A stretch of 64,000 nt of DNA from contig NZ_FCOI02000014.1 of NCBI RefSeq assembly GCF_001544795.2, forward strand, positions 62,001 to 126,000. The letters are read 5' to 3'. The position numbers and the translations under genes are program-made. Shown here piece by piece: positions 1 through 9,908 of this stretch (position 1 is its first letter; each line of letters starts with the position of its first letter). A model generated the notes under the pieces. It had not been told where the DNA came from. It was given only the letters and a program-made list of their open reading frames with translations, and did no database searches. Source of the DNA: Caballeronia temeraria (GTDB lineage: Bacteria > Pseudomonadota > Gammaproteobacteria > Burkholderiales > Burkholderiaceae).

Positions 1-1320
<1,320 letters not shown>

Positions 1321-1455
1321 TCAGTGCCGATCGAGCCAAAAAAAGCGAAAAAGGCGCGCCCTCACCAACGCGGAGCACGCCTTGAAAATTTGGGGAAAAC
1401 TCAGGCATTTTAGCCGAAAACGGGGGTGCCCCGGCGGATTTCGCCTGCGCCGCCT

Positions 1456-1716
1456 TCAGGACTGGCGCGCCAGCAGCGCCGCTTGAACCGCGCAGGCGTC
1501 GAACCGGTAGCGGCACAACTCGACGCCGTCCAGCGTCAGCACCGGCACGAGCTCGTCGTAGCGAGCTTCAAGGAGCGGGTCTTCGTCGATGTCGACCCAT
1601 TCGACGTCCAAGCCGTGTTGCGCGGCGACCGGCTCCAGTTCGGCGCGCATGTCCTCACACAGATGACACCAGGCGCGCCCGTACAGGACAAAAGGCGCGC
1701 CCGAGGCCGTTGCCAT
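1456..1716 (-). CDS. Glutaredoxin-like thiol-disulfide protein
   Basis: A compact 86-residue thioredoxin-fold protein of the glutaredoxin-like (DUF836) type. A CxxC redox motif (C17-H-L-C20) sits in the N-terminal beta-alpha unit, and a conserved VPVL segment follows near the middle, as expected for the cis-Pro loop. The ATG at 1716 lies 4 bp after the mucD stop, so it is almost certainly cotranscribed with the rpoE-muc operon. A longer in-frame extension upstream would run into mucD and is not supported. The substrate is unknown; a cytoplasmic disulfide reductase role is inferred from the fold and the absence of a signal peptide. Confidence 0.85.
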   Translation of the reverse strand: MATASGAPFVLYGRAWCHLCEDMRAELEPVAAQHGLDVEWVDIDEDPLLEARYDELVPVLTLDGVELCRYRFDACAVQAALLARQS

Positions 1717-1720
1717 GCGC

Positions 1721-3259
1721 TTATTTCTGCGCCGGCACGCGCGGGCGCAGCGGCACGAACTGCGTATTGTCGCCGCGACGCACGAGGATCGCGACCATCT
1801 TGCTGGCGTCGAGACCCTGCGCGACTTCCTGGAACTGCTTCGCGCTCGTGATATCCGTGTCGCCGATACGCATGATGATGTCGCCCTTCTGGAAGCCCGC
1901 ACGCGCCGCCGGCCCTTCGACGGCGTCGATCTGGACGCCGCTCGTCAGCTTGAGCGCCTTCTTCTGATCCGCCGGAATGTCGCTCACCGCCATGCCGAGC
2001 GCATTGCTCGCGCGCTCCTTCGGTTGCGGCGACTTCTTCTGCTCGGTCTTCGCGACCTTGTCCGGCTGCATTTCGGCGACGGTAACCGACAGATCGCGCG
2101 TCTGGCCCTTGCGCCAGATCGTGAGCGTGGTCTTCGTGCCCGGCTTCGTGTCGCCGACCATGCGCGGCAAATCGGTTGCGGTTTCGACGTTCTGGCCGTT
2201 GAACTTCAGGATGATGTCGCCTGGCTGGACGCCCGCCTTGTCGGCCGGACCGCCCGATTCGACGCTCGACACCAGCGCGCCCTGCGCCTTCGGCAGGCCC
2301 AGCGAATCGGCGACGTCCTTCGTCACTTCGCCGATCGCGACCGCGATACGCCCGCGCACCACCTTGCCCGACGCCTTGAGCTGATCGGCCACGCGCATGG
2401 CTTCGTCGATCGGAATCGCGAACGAAATGCCCATGAAGCCGCCCGTGCGGCTGTAAATCTGCGAGTTGATACCGATCACTTCGCCCGCCATGTTGATGAG
2501 CGGGCCGCCCGAATTGCCCGGATTCACGGCGACATCGGTCTGGATGAACGGCAGATAGTCGCCGGTATCGCGCCCCTTCGCGCTGACGATACCCGCGGTC
2601 ACGGTGTTGTCGAGGCCGAACGGCGAACCGATCGCGAGCACCCATTCGCCGACGCGCACCTTGTTCGAATCGCCGATGGTGATCGCCGGCAAGTTCGATG
2701 CGCTGATCTTCACCACGGCGACGTCCGTGCGCTCGTCGACACCGACGAGACGCGCCTTGAATTCGCGCTTGTCGGTGAGCGTGACATAGATGGTGTCCGC
2801 GTCGTCGACGACGTGCGCGTTGGTCATCACGTAACCGTCGGTCGACAGAATGAAGCCCGAGCCGACGCCGCTGCTCTGCTCCGAGTTGTCCTGGTTGTCG
2901 TCGGGCGCATTGCGGCTGCCGCCCTTGCCCTGATCGCCCTGACTTCCGCCGCCGTTATTGCCACCACCGCCGCCACCGCCGCGCGGCGGCTGACCCGGCA
3001 TCGGAATGCCGAAGAAACGGCGGAAGAATTCCGACATGTCGCCTTCATCGAGGCCCGGCGGCAGGCCGCGCAGATCGCTGCCCGAGCCGACGCGCGACGT
3101 CGTGCGAATGTTCACGACCGACGGCCCCACCTTGTCGACGAGCGTCGTGAAGTCCGGCAGGTTCACCGTGGGCGCCGCTGACGCAGATTGCGATACGAAC
3201 GGCAGGCACACGGCGAGCGCCGCGGCCGCGATGAACTTGCGCAGCGAGAAGTTGCTCAT
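1721..3259 (-). CDS. mucD: Periplasmic Do-family serine protease (DegP/MucD)
   Basis: Periplasmic protease and chaperone that clears misfolded envelope proteins. The 512-residue product has an N-terminal signal peptide ending near residue 29, then a Gly-rich linker (residues 92-105). The trypsin-like domain carries the full triad: His149 in TNAHVV, Asp179 in RTDVAVV and Ser250 in GNSGGPL. Two PDZ domains follow at about 290-380 and 410-500. It lies 22 bp downstream of rseB in the sigma-E operon, the arrangement known as mucD in Pseudomonas. The Gly/Asn-rich insertion between signal peptide and protease domain is long, which is typical of betaproteobacterial members. Confidence 0.96.
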   Translation of the reverse strand: MSNFSLRKFIAAAALAVCLPFVSQSASAAPTVNLPDFTTLVDKVGPSVVNIRTTSRVGSGSDLRGLPPGLDEGDMSEFFRRFFGIPMPGQPPRGGGGGGGNNGGGSQGDQGKGGSRNAPDDNQDNSEQSSGVGSGFILSTDGYVMTNAHVVDDADTIYVTLTDKREFKARLVGVDERTDVAVVKISASNLPAITIGDSNKVRVGEWVLAIGSPFGLDNTVTAGIVSAKGRDTGDYLPFIQTDVAVNPGNSGGPLINMAGEVIGINSQIYSRTGGFMGISFAIPIDEAMRVADQLKASGKVVRGRIAVAIGEVTKDVADSLGLPKAQGALVSSVESGGPADKAGVQPGDIILKFNGQNVETATDLPRMVGDTKPGTKTTLTIWRKGQTRDLSVTVAEMQPDKVAKTEQKKSPQPKERASNALGMAVSDIPADQKKALKLTSGVQIDAVEGPAARAGFQKGDIIMRIGDTDITSAKQFQEVAQGLDASKMVAILVRRGDNTQFVPLRPRVPAQK

Positions 3260-3281
3260 AGGTTGGAGGCCGGGATCTGGA

Positions 3282-4328
3282 TTACTTGGAAGGCTTGTAT
3301 TCTATGGTAGAAGCAAATTGCTGCAATGTGGCTTGCGGCACTTCACCCAGCAAGGTGATCCAGAAATCCCCGCGACGCTTCACGAGCACGTGGGTCGCTC
3401 CGCTGTTCCCCGCGCCTTCCTTGCGCGTACTTTTCTCCACCGGCTCCACGAACACCGAGATCGTCGCGAGGCCGTCCGAGAACACGGCCTGATCGACCGG
3501 AATCGGCGGCTGGCCTTGCTGGCTCGACGCCATCGGACGGCGCAGTTCGCGAATCTTGCGAAAGCCCGCGATATTCGGCGTCAGTTGCCAGCCTTGGGCT
3601 TCCATGTCGACCGGTTGCACCGGCGGACGCACGATGGTCCAGCCCGACGTGCTGCGAATGCCGTTCGCAATCGGCGCCTTGTCGACGGGCCCGCCGATGC
3701 GCACCTGCGAGAACGACAACTGCTCGAGCACCTGACCGTCCGGATCGAGCGTTTGCGCGCGCAGCAGCAAGCCGGTTTTCGCGTCGGCCCAAAGCTTGTA
3801 GGCAAAACGATAGGAATCTTTCGGATCCAGCTCCAGCACCTGACTTTCGATGCCGGCAACGCGATCCGTGCCCAGCAGCTTCGGCTCGTAGACGGACAGC
3901 ACCTGATCGCCGCTCGTCGACAGCAGCGCCGGGAACGAATCCCGGTTCTGCCGATGCTCGACCACGAGCAAATGGCGCTCGGGCACGAACGTAAACATGT
4001 CGTCATCGTGGCGCAGCATCTTGCGCGGCGCGCCGTCGAGACTTTCAAGCGATTCGTATTCGCCGTCACCACGGGTGGCGACATGCGTGATGCGCGACGA
4101 CTGCACCGTCGCGCCACGTTGATAGACGAAGGTGCCCTCGTAATTCTGCTGCTGGGCCGCTTCGTGGATGCGGTTGAGCAGAGCGGCGGCTGTCTTGCGG
4201 GCAGCGGCGGGATCGTCGCCTTGGGCGAACGAGCTGGTTGCCGCTGTCAACAACGCGGCTGCGCAGAGCATCAACGCCGGCAGCCGCCCCCAATATCTTG
4301 TTTTATTCAACCGCACACTCAGCATCAA
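3282..4328 (-). CDS. rseB: Sigma-E regulatory protein RseB/MucB
   Basis: Periplasmic sensor that binds RseA and shields it from regulated proteolysis; in E. coli it also senses mislocalised lipopolysaccharide. The 348-residue protein has a signal peptide (hydrophobic stretch about 17-34, cleavage near AQGDD), an N-terminal lipid-binding domain (about 45-215) and the smaller RseB C-terminal domain (about 240-335). It starts 1 bp after the rseA stop, so translation is probably coupled. Gene order rpoE-rseA-rseB-mucD confirms the assignment beyond sequence likeness. Confidence 0.93.
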   Translation of the reverse strand: MMLSVRLNKTRYWGRLPALMLCAAALLTAATSSFAQGDDPAAARKTAAALLNRIHEAAQQQNYEGTFVYQRGATVQSSRITHVATRGDGEYESLESLDGAPRKMLRHDDDMFTFVPERHLLVVEHRQNRDSFPALLSTSGDQVLSVYEPKLLGTDRVAGIESQVLELDPKDSYRFAYKLWADAKTGLLLRAQTLDPDGQVLEQLSFSQVRIGGPVDKAPIANGIRSTSGWTIVRPPVQPVDMEAQGWQLTPNIAGFRKIRELRRPMASSQQGQPPIPVDQAVFSDGLATISVFVEPVEKSTRKEGAGNSGATHVLVKRRGDFWITLLGEVPQATLQQFASTIEYKPSK

Positions 4329-4329
4329 A

Positions 4330-4965
4330 TTATTGGCCTTGCGTTGTGACAGCCGCGCGGATCAGAGGCATGGAACCGGGCATCGAGGGCTGTTGCGAGA
4401 ACTGCTGATGCGCTTCGAGATATTGATCGAGATTCGCGTCACGGATGATGTTCGCCTCGACGATCGGCGCACGCGTAGTTGCCGCCGGCACCGACGCGAG
4501 CGCCACGCGCTGCACCGAGTCCGCCGGTGCGACGCTTGCCACCTGCGCGCCGGAATGGCTGTCCACGCCCTGCAGTTGCGGCACGACGATCCACGTCAGC
4601 GTGGCCGCCGCCGCGGCGACCGCGAAGGCCGGCATCACGCGACGGCGCAACATGCCGCCACGCGCTTTCCCCGCCACGGCCGGCAGTGCCGCCGGCGCGA
4701 GCACGTGCGCCTCGGCTTCGAAACGTGCGGAGAAAGCGGCCATGAACGCGCTGCTGCGCGCGGGGCTGATCGCGAGATCGTCGGAGCGCAGGGCGTCGCC
4801 GATCAGGTGATATTCCGACCACGCCGCGCGTTCGTCGCTCTTCAGGTCCGCGAGAAACTGGCCGATGCTGCCAATTTCATCCAGCGATTCACCGTCGACG
4901 AACGTCGACATGCGCTCGCCGCGCGCACCCGCCTGTGTTTGATTTTGCATCGAGACCGACCCCAT
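4330..4965 (-). CDS. rseA: Anti-sigma-E factor RseA/MucA
   Basis: Inner-membrane anti-sigma factor that holds RpoE inactive through a cytoplasmic N-terminal domain (about residues 20-95 here). A single membrane segment follows basic residues RRR near 107-109 and spans about 111-129; the remainder is periplasmic and contacts RseB. I chose the ATG at 4965 because GGGGAG lies a few bases upstream. An ATG at 4977 and a GTG at 4989 are alternative longer starts, so the exact N-terminus is uncertain by up to 8 residues. It sits between rpoE and rseB on the same strand. Confidence 0.9.
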   Translation of the reverse strand: MGSVSMQNQTQAGARGERMSTFVDGESLDEIGSIGQFLADLKSDERAAWSEYHLIGDALRSDDLAISPARSSAFMAAFSARFEAEAHVLAPAALPAVAGKARGGMLRRRVMPAFAVAAAAATLTWIVVPQLQGVDSHSGAQVASVAPADSVQRVALASVPAATTRAPIVEANIIRDANLDQYLEAHQQFSQQPSMPGSMPLIRAAVTTQGQ

Positions 4966-5046
4966 GATGCTCCCCATCTTTGACCACACCCCGTTGTGAC
5001 ACCACCAACCCAGATATCGCGCCCTTGCCCCGAGGATTTTCGCTGC

Positions 5047-5646
5047 TTACCAGCGCTTACCTTCGGGAGTGTCCAACAACGGACGCAATTTTGCCGCAAT
5101 GGCTTCGCGAGCACGAAAAATTCTCGATCTGACGGTGCCGATAGGGCAATTCATCATTTCGGCGATTTCCTCGTAACTCAGTCCTTCAATCTCCCGAAGC
5201 GTGATGGCGGTGCGCAGTTCCTCAGGCAGCAACGCCATGGCGGCGTTGACGGTCTGAGCGATCTGCTTGCTCATCAACATCGACTCGGGCGTGTTGATAT
5301 CCCTTAGTTGGTCCGCGTCGGAGAAAGTTTCCGCTTCTTCTGCATCGGCTTCGGTAGAAGTGGGAGCGCGGCGGCCCTGAGTTGCAAGATAGTTCTTTGC
5401 CGTATTGACGGCAATCCGGTAGAGCCAGGTATAGAACGCCGATTCGCCGCGAAACTGCGGCAGCGCACGATAAGCCTTGATAAAGGCGTCCTGAGCGACG
5501 TCCTCGACCTCGGCGGGGTCGCGCACGAGGCGCGAGATCAGTCGAATGATCTTGCGGTGGTATTTGGCGACCAGCAGTTCGAACGCGGCCTTGTCACCCT
5601 TCTGGACACGTTCGACCAGCAATTGGTCGATTTCTTTTTCGCTCAC
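5047..5646 (-). CDS. rpoE: ECF sigma factor RpoE (AlgU-like)
   Basis: Extracytoplasmic-function sigma factor controlling the envelope stress regulon. The 199-residue protein has sigma region 2 (about 25-100, with the DVAQDAFIKAYRALPQF stretch) and region 4 with a helix-turn-helix near GLSYEEIAEMMNCPIGTVRSR (about 155-175). The start SEKEIDQLLVERVQKGD matches RpoE/AlgU proteins. It heads the operon rpoE-rseA-rseB-mucD. Upstream on the minus strand a TACAAT box occurs near 5687-5692; I could not find a convincing sigma-E type GGAACTT element, so autoregulation is not visible in the sequence. Confidence 0.97.
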   Translation of the reverse strand: MSEKEIDQLLVERVQKGDKAAFELLVAKYHRKIIRLISRLVRDPAEVEDVAQDAFIKAYRALPQFRGESAFYTWLYRIAVNTAKNYLATQGRRAPTSTEADAEEAETFSDADQLRDINTPESMLMSKQIAQTVNAAMALLPEELRTAITLREIEGLSYEEIAEMMNCPIGTVRSRIFRAREAIAAKLRPLLDTPEGKRW

Positions 5647-5742
5647 CTGGGAAATCCGTTTAACTTGGGGGTGTTGCGCGGACGGCTATTGTAGCGTTAC
5701 CGCCTGTAAGGCAACCGGAACGCTCATGCGCCGTTACAGTCG

Positions 5743-6198
5743 TTACAGGTGGGACGCAGCGGCGCGCCGGGCCTCGACTGAAAGCTGACGGAAGGTGTCG
5801 GCGTCGATGGAATCGGCGGCAACGACGAGCGTTTCGCGCCGCCCGCGTGCGTCGAGAAGTGTCAGCGCGAGGAGCTTGCCGCTCCACTGCGCGCATCCCG
5901 CGATACGCGTATGCCGCATTGCGCCAGTGCGATTCCAGACCGTGACGCCGCCGGAAGACAGACTGATCGCCGAGGGCTGAGCGCGCATCCACCGGTACGA
6001 CGCCAGCCCGAGCGCCGCCAGCGTGACCGCGCAGGCCACGGCGGCATGCCCCGCGTGCTCCGTGTGCGCGAAAACGCATTGGAACACCGACGCGCTTGCG
6101 ACGCCCGCGAATCCGAGCATCGCGCCCCGCAAAAAACGCGACGGCCGCAGCGCGACGCCTGCGTCACGATGCGGCCGATTCACACACGCGCCCGCCAT
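5743..6198 (-). CDS. YgfX-like small inner-membrane protein
   Basis: A 151-residue protein with two adjacent hydrophobic segments (about 24-43 and 50-68) and a soluble C-terminal part ending in a VVAADSIDADTFRQLSVEAR-like stretch. That layout and the 'DSxDADxFRxLxV' tail resemble the YgfX/CptA family, known in E. coli as a membrane partner of the FAD-assembly factor SdhE. No sdhE gene is next to it here. It lies between fabF (32 bp downstream) and rpoE, same strand. The family call is from pattern memory; function in this organism is unknown. Confidence 0.6.
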   Translation of the reverse strand: MAGACVNRPHRDAGVALRPSRFLRGAMLGFAGVASASVFQCVFAHTEHAGHAAVACAVTLAALGLASYRWMRAQPSAISLSSGGVTVWNRTGAMRHTRIAGCAQWSGKLLALTLLDARGRRETLVVAADSIDADTFRQLSVEARRAAASHL

Positions 6199-6229
6199 GT
6201 CGATCCCCGTGATGACGAGCGCGCCGTGC

Positions 6230-7468
6230 TCAGTGGCGCTTGAAGACGAGCGAGCCGTTCGTTCCGCCGAAGCCGAACGAATTCTTCACCGCCACGTCGA
6301 TCTTCATTTCCCGCGCGGTGTTCGCGCAGTAGTCCAGGTCGCACTTCGGATCCTGGTTGAAGATGTTGATGGTCGGCGGCGACACCTGGTTGTGGATCGC
6401 CAGCACGGTGAACACCGACTCCAGGCCGCCCGCGCCGCCCAGCAGGTGGCCGGTCATCGACTTGGTGGAATTCACGACGGCCTTCTTCGCCTGATCGCCG
6501 AGCGCGCGCGTGATGCCGATGGTCTCGGCGATGTCGCCGAGCGGCGTCGACGTACCGTGCGCGTTGACGTAGTTCACTTCGTCGGCGTTGACGCGCGCGT
6601 TCTTCATCGCGTTGACCATCGCACGGCGGCCGCCGTCGCCGTCTTCGGGCGGCGCGGTCATGTGATACGCGTCGCCGCTCATGCCGTAGCCGAGCACTTC
6701 CGCGTAGATCTTCGCGCCGCGCTTCTTCGCGTGCTCGTACTCTTCGAGCACCATCACGCCCGCGCCTTCGCCAAGCACGAAACCGTCACGGTCGGTGTCC
6801 CACGGACGGCTCGCCGTCGCGGGATCGTCGTTGCGCTGCGAAAGCGCGCGCGCCGCCGCGAAGCCGCCGATGCCGAGCGGGGAAACCGTGGCTTCCGCGC
6901 CGCCCGCGATCATGACGTCGGCGTCGCCGTATTCGATCAGGCGCGATGCCTCGCCGATGCAGTGCAGGCCGGTCGTGCAGGCGGTGACCATCGACAGGTT
7001 CGGGCCTTTCAGGCCGAAGCGGATCGACAGATGGCCGGAGATCATATTGATGATCGACGCCGGCACGAAGAACGGCGAAATGCGGCGCGGGCCGCGATTG
7101 AGCAGCTCGGTCTGCGTGACTTCGATCATCGGCAGTCCGCCGATGCCCGAGCCGACCACGACGCCCACGCGCTCCGAGTTTTCATCGGTGATTTCGAGGC
7201 CGCTGTCCTGCATGGCCTGCACGCCCGCGGCAAAACCATAATGGATGAACGTATCCATATGGCGCGCCTCTTTGGCGGGCATGTAGTCCTCGATATTGAA
7301 GCCCTTCACCTCACCGGCGAAACGCGTGGAAAAGTTCGTCGCATCGAACTTCGTGATATTGGCGATGCCCGACTTGCCCGCGACCAGATTGGCCCAGCCG
7401 TCGGCAACAGTATTGCCGACAGGCGAAACGAGCCCCAGGCCTGTAACAACAACTCGACGACGGCTCAC
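6230..7468 (-). CDS. fabF: 3-oxoacyl-ACP synthase II
   Basis: Condensing enzyme that elongates acyl-ACP with malonyl-ACP in type II fatty acid synthesis. The 412-residue thiolase-fold protein shows the KAS II catalytic set: Cys164 in TACTTG, His304 in NAHGTSTPLGD and His341 in KSMTGHLLGGAGG. Length and N-terminus (RRRVVVTGLGLVSPVG) fit the family. It lies 142 bp downstream of acpP, the near-universal pairing, and ends the minus-strand fab cluster. Confidence 0.98.
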   Translation of the reverse strand: MSRRRVVVTGLGLVSPVGNTVADGWANLVAGKSGIANITKFDATNFSTRFAGEVKGFNIEDYMPAKEARHMDTFIHYGFAAGVQAMQDSGLEITDENSERVGVVVGSGIGGLPMIEVTQTELLNRGPRRISPFFVPASIINMISGHLSIRFGLKGPNLSMVTACTTGLHCIGEASRLIEYGDADVMIAGGAEATVSPLGIGGFAAARALSQRNDDPATASRPWDTDRDGFVLGEGAGVMVLEEYEHAKKRGAKIYAEVLGYGMSGDAYHMTAPPEDGDGGRRAMVNAMKNARVNADEVNYVNAHGTSTPLGDIAETIGITRALGDQAKKAVVNSTKSMTGHLLGGAGGLESVFTVLAIHNQVSPPTINIFNQDPKCDLDYCANTAREMKIDVAVKNSFGFGGTNGSLVFKRH

Positions 7469-7610
7469 GGTAACCCCTTATCCATAGAATGACGAAAAAC
7501 AAAAGCCACAGCGGCCACAGGAAACGCCCTGTGTGCCCTGTGGCTGTCAAATCGGTTTGCAGCGACGATGCATCAGCTGGTTGAGCGATGAGTCGCTGGC
7601 GCGTCCGGCC

Positions 7611-7850
7611 TTAGGCCTTGACGTTCGCGCGAGCGTAGTCGATCGCTTGCTGAACCGTGGTGATCTTTTCGGCCTCTTCATCGGGAATTTCCATGCCGAA
7701 TTCGTCTTCCAGCGCCATCACGAGTTCGACCGTATCGAGCGAGTCAGCGCCCAGATCGTTCACGAACGATGCTTCGTTCTTGATTTCGGCTTCCGCCACG
7801 CCCAGTTGTTCGGCGACGATCTTCTTCACGCGCTGTTCGATGTTGTCCAT
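7611..7850 (-). CDS. acpP: Acyl carrier protein
   Basis: Small acidic carrier of growing acyl chains. The 79-residue protein has the phosphopantetheine attachment motif GADSLDT, with Ser37 as the modified residue, in a four-helix layout. A strong ribosome site (CGGAGGG) precedes the ATG at 7850. The 242 bp between acpP and fabG is longer than the other gaps in this cluster and contains AT-rich sequence just upstream (about 7865-7925), so acpP probably also has its own promoter, in line with its high expression in other bacteria. Confidence 0.98.
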
Positions 7851-8092
7851 GCAGCCCTCCGAGGGGAAAAAAGTTCAAAAATACAAGTGCGCGCATTTTA
7901 TCAGGTTTGGACCCGCAAAATACGACGCGTCAGTTCCATGCTCCGCCGTGCCATGCCCTTCATCAAGGGGGCGGCTGCCGGCATTGCATCGATTCTTCAC
8001 TGCCGCGCGAAAGCGGTGCGCACCATGCCTTTTCGAGCATTTTGCGCGCCCGTCCCGGCGCGGATATTAAGCGAAATTCAGCGAAATGCCTA

Positions 8093-8842
8093 TTACATGT
8101 ACATGCCGCCGTTCACGTGCAACGTCGTGCCCGTGATGTAGCCGGCGAACGGCGAGGCCAGGAACGCCACAGCATGCGCGATATCTTCCGGCGCGCCCAG
8201 TCGGCCAAGCGGGATAGACGCGGTGAGCGCGGTGCGCTGCTCTTCCGGCAGGACCTTGGTCATGTCCGTGTCGATGAAACCCGGCGCGATGCAGTTCACC
8301 GTGATGCCGCGGCTGCCGATCTCGCGTGCGAGCGCGCGAGTCATGCCCGCGACGCCGGCCTTCGCCGCCGCGTAGTTGGCCTGTCCGGGATTGCCCGACG
8401 AACCCACCACCGACGTGATGTTGATGATGCGGCCGCCGCGCGCCTTCATCATCGGGCGCAGCACCGCGCGCGACAGACGAAACACTGCACGCAGGTTGGT
8501 GTCGATGACGGCGTCGAATTCGTCGTCCTTCATGCGCATCGCGAGCTGATCCTTCGTGATGCCCGCGTTGTTGACGAGCACGTTGAGCGCGCCGAACTCC
8601 TTCACGATGCCGTCGATGAACGCATCCGCCGCCGCCGCGTCGTTCACGTTCAGCACCGCGCCGCGTCCCTTGCCGCCTGCCTGCTGCAACGCTTCGCTGA
8701 TGCCCGCCGCGCCGCTTTCGCTCGTCGCCGTGCCGATGACGGTGGCGCCCTGCTTCGCGAGTTCGAGCGCGATCGCGCGTCCGATGCCACGCGACGCGCC
8801 CGTGACGATTGCTACCTGGTTTTCCAGAGTCATGTTGTTCAT
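8093..8842 (-). CDS. fabG: 3-oxoacyl-ACP reductase
   Basis: NADPH-dependent short-chain dehydrogenase that reduces 3-oxoacyl-ACP. The 249-residue product has the cofactor motif TGASRGIG (14-21), the NNAG motif (91-94), and the catalytic set Asn118, Ser144, Tyr157 and Lys161. Two start codons are possible: ATG at 8842 (used here) or ATG at 8833; AAGGA lies 8 bases before the second, so the shorter form may be the real one. The start is within 3 bp of the fabD stop, implying coupled translation. Confidence 0.97.
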   Translation of the reverse strand: MNNMTLENQVAIVTGASRGIGRAIALELAKQGATVIGTATSESGAAGISEALQQAGGKGRGAVLNVNDAAAADAFIDGIVKEFGALNVLVNNAGITKDQLAMRMKDDEFDAVIDTNLRAVFRLSRAVLRPMMKARGGRIINITSVVGSSGNPGQANYAAAKAGVAGMTRALAREIGSRGITVNCIAPGFIDTDMTKVLPEEQRTALTASIPLGRLGAPEDIAHAVAFLASPFAGYITGTTLHVNGGMYM

Positions 8843-8844
8843 CC

Positions 8845-9777
8845 TTAGCCTGCGATCAGTTTGCGCGTTTCCTCGAGCGATGCCGGATCGAAGATCGAGC
8901 CGCCGACGAGGTTGCCGTCGATGCGCTTCGTCAGACCCGCGAGCACCTTGCCCGGACCGCATTCGACGACGTGCGTGATGCGGTCCTTCGCCATCGCCTG
9001 CACGCATTCGACCCAGCGCACCGGACCGGCGGCCTGGCGCACGAGCGCGTCCTTGATCGCGGCGGGATCGGAGACGATCGCGACGTCAACGTTATTGATC
9101 AGCGGAATCTGCGGCGCCTTCACGTCGACCTTGGCGAGATACTCGCGCAATTGATCCGATGCGGGCTTGAGCAGCGACGAATGGAACGGCGCGGAAACCG
9201 GCAGCGGCAGCGCGCGTTTTGCGCCCTTCGCCTTCGCGACTTCGCACGCCTTCTCGACAGCCGCCTTCGAACCGGCGATGACCACCTGCGCGGGCGCATT
9301 GAAGTTCACCGCTTCGACGACGCCCGCCGACGATGCTTCCGCGCACACGGCGCGCACGGTGTCGTCGTCGAGACCGAGGATCGCGGCCATGCCACCTTCG
9401 CCGACCGGCACCGCGTTCTGCATCGCCTGCGCGCGGAAGCGCACGAGCGGCACGGCGTCCGCGAATGCGAGCGCGCCCGCCGCGACGAGCGCGGTGTATT
9501 CGCCGAGGCTGTGCCCCGCGACCAGCGCCGGCTTCAGACCTGTTTCCTTTTCCCACACGCGATAGATCGCAAACGCCGCCGTCAGCATGACGGGCTGCGT
9601 GTTCGTCGTCAGATTGAGTTCTTCTGCCGGGCCTTCGGCGATCAGCTTGCCGAGATCCTGGCCGAGCGCGTCGGAGGCTTGTTGCACGGTCTCGCGCACG
9701 ATGGCGTGATCGGCGAAAGCGTTGAGCATGCCGATGGACTGCGAGCCCTGTCCGGGGAAAACGAACGCAAATTTCAT
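8845..9777 (-). CDS. fabD: Malonyl-CoA:ACP transacylase
   Basis: Loads malonyl groups onto ACP. The 310-residue protein begins KFAFVFPGQGSQ, the standard N-terminus, and carries the nucleophile Ser90 in GHSLGEY and the catalytic His200 in APFHSS. The ATG at 9777 has a GAGGAC ribosome site; an upstream in-frame ATG at 9816 would add 13 residues absent from the family. It sits between fabH and fabG in the cluster, with a 131 bp gap to fabH. Confidence 0.97.
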   Translation of the reverse strand: MKFAFVFPGQGSQSIGMLNAFADHAIVRETVQQASDALGQDLGKLIAEGPAEELNLTTNTQPVMLTAAFAIYRVWEKETGLKPALVAGHSLGEYTALVAAGALAFADAVPLVRFRAQAMQNAVPVGEGGMAAILGLDDDTVRAVCAEASSAGVVEAVNFNAPAQVVIAGSKAAVEKACEVAKAKGAKRALPLPVSAPFHSSLLKPASDQLREYLAKVDVKAPQIPLINNVDVAIVSDPAAIKDALVRQAAGPVRWVECVQAMAKDRITHVVECGPGKVLAGLTKRIDGNLVGGSIFDPASLEETRKLIAG

Positions 9778-9908
9778 ATCGTCCTCGTTGATTGGAATGA
9801 TCCGCGATGTCCTCACGGACCGCGCGCTACGCGAGCGCGCGGGGTCGGCGATGAAGAGGGATCAGTTACGAATAGGTAGAGGGATTTGAGCAGCGATTAA
9901 GCAGCGGA

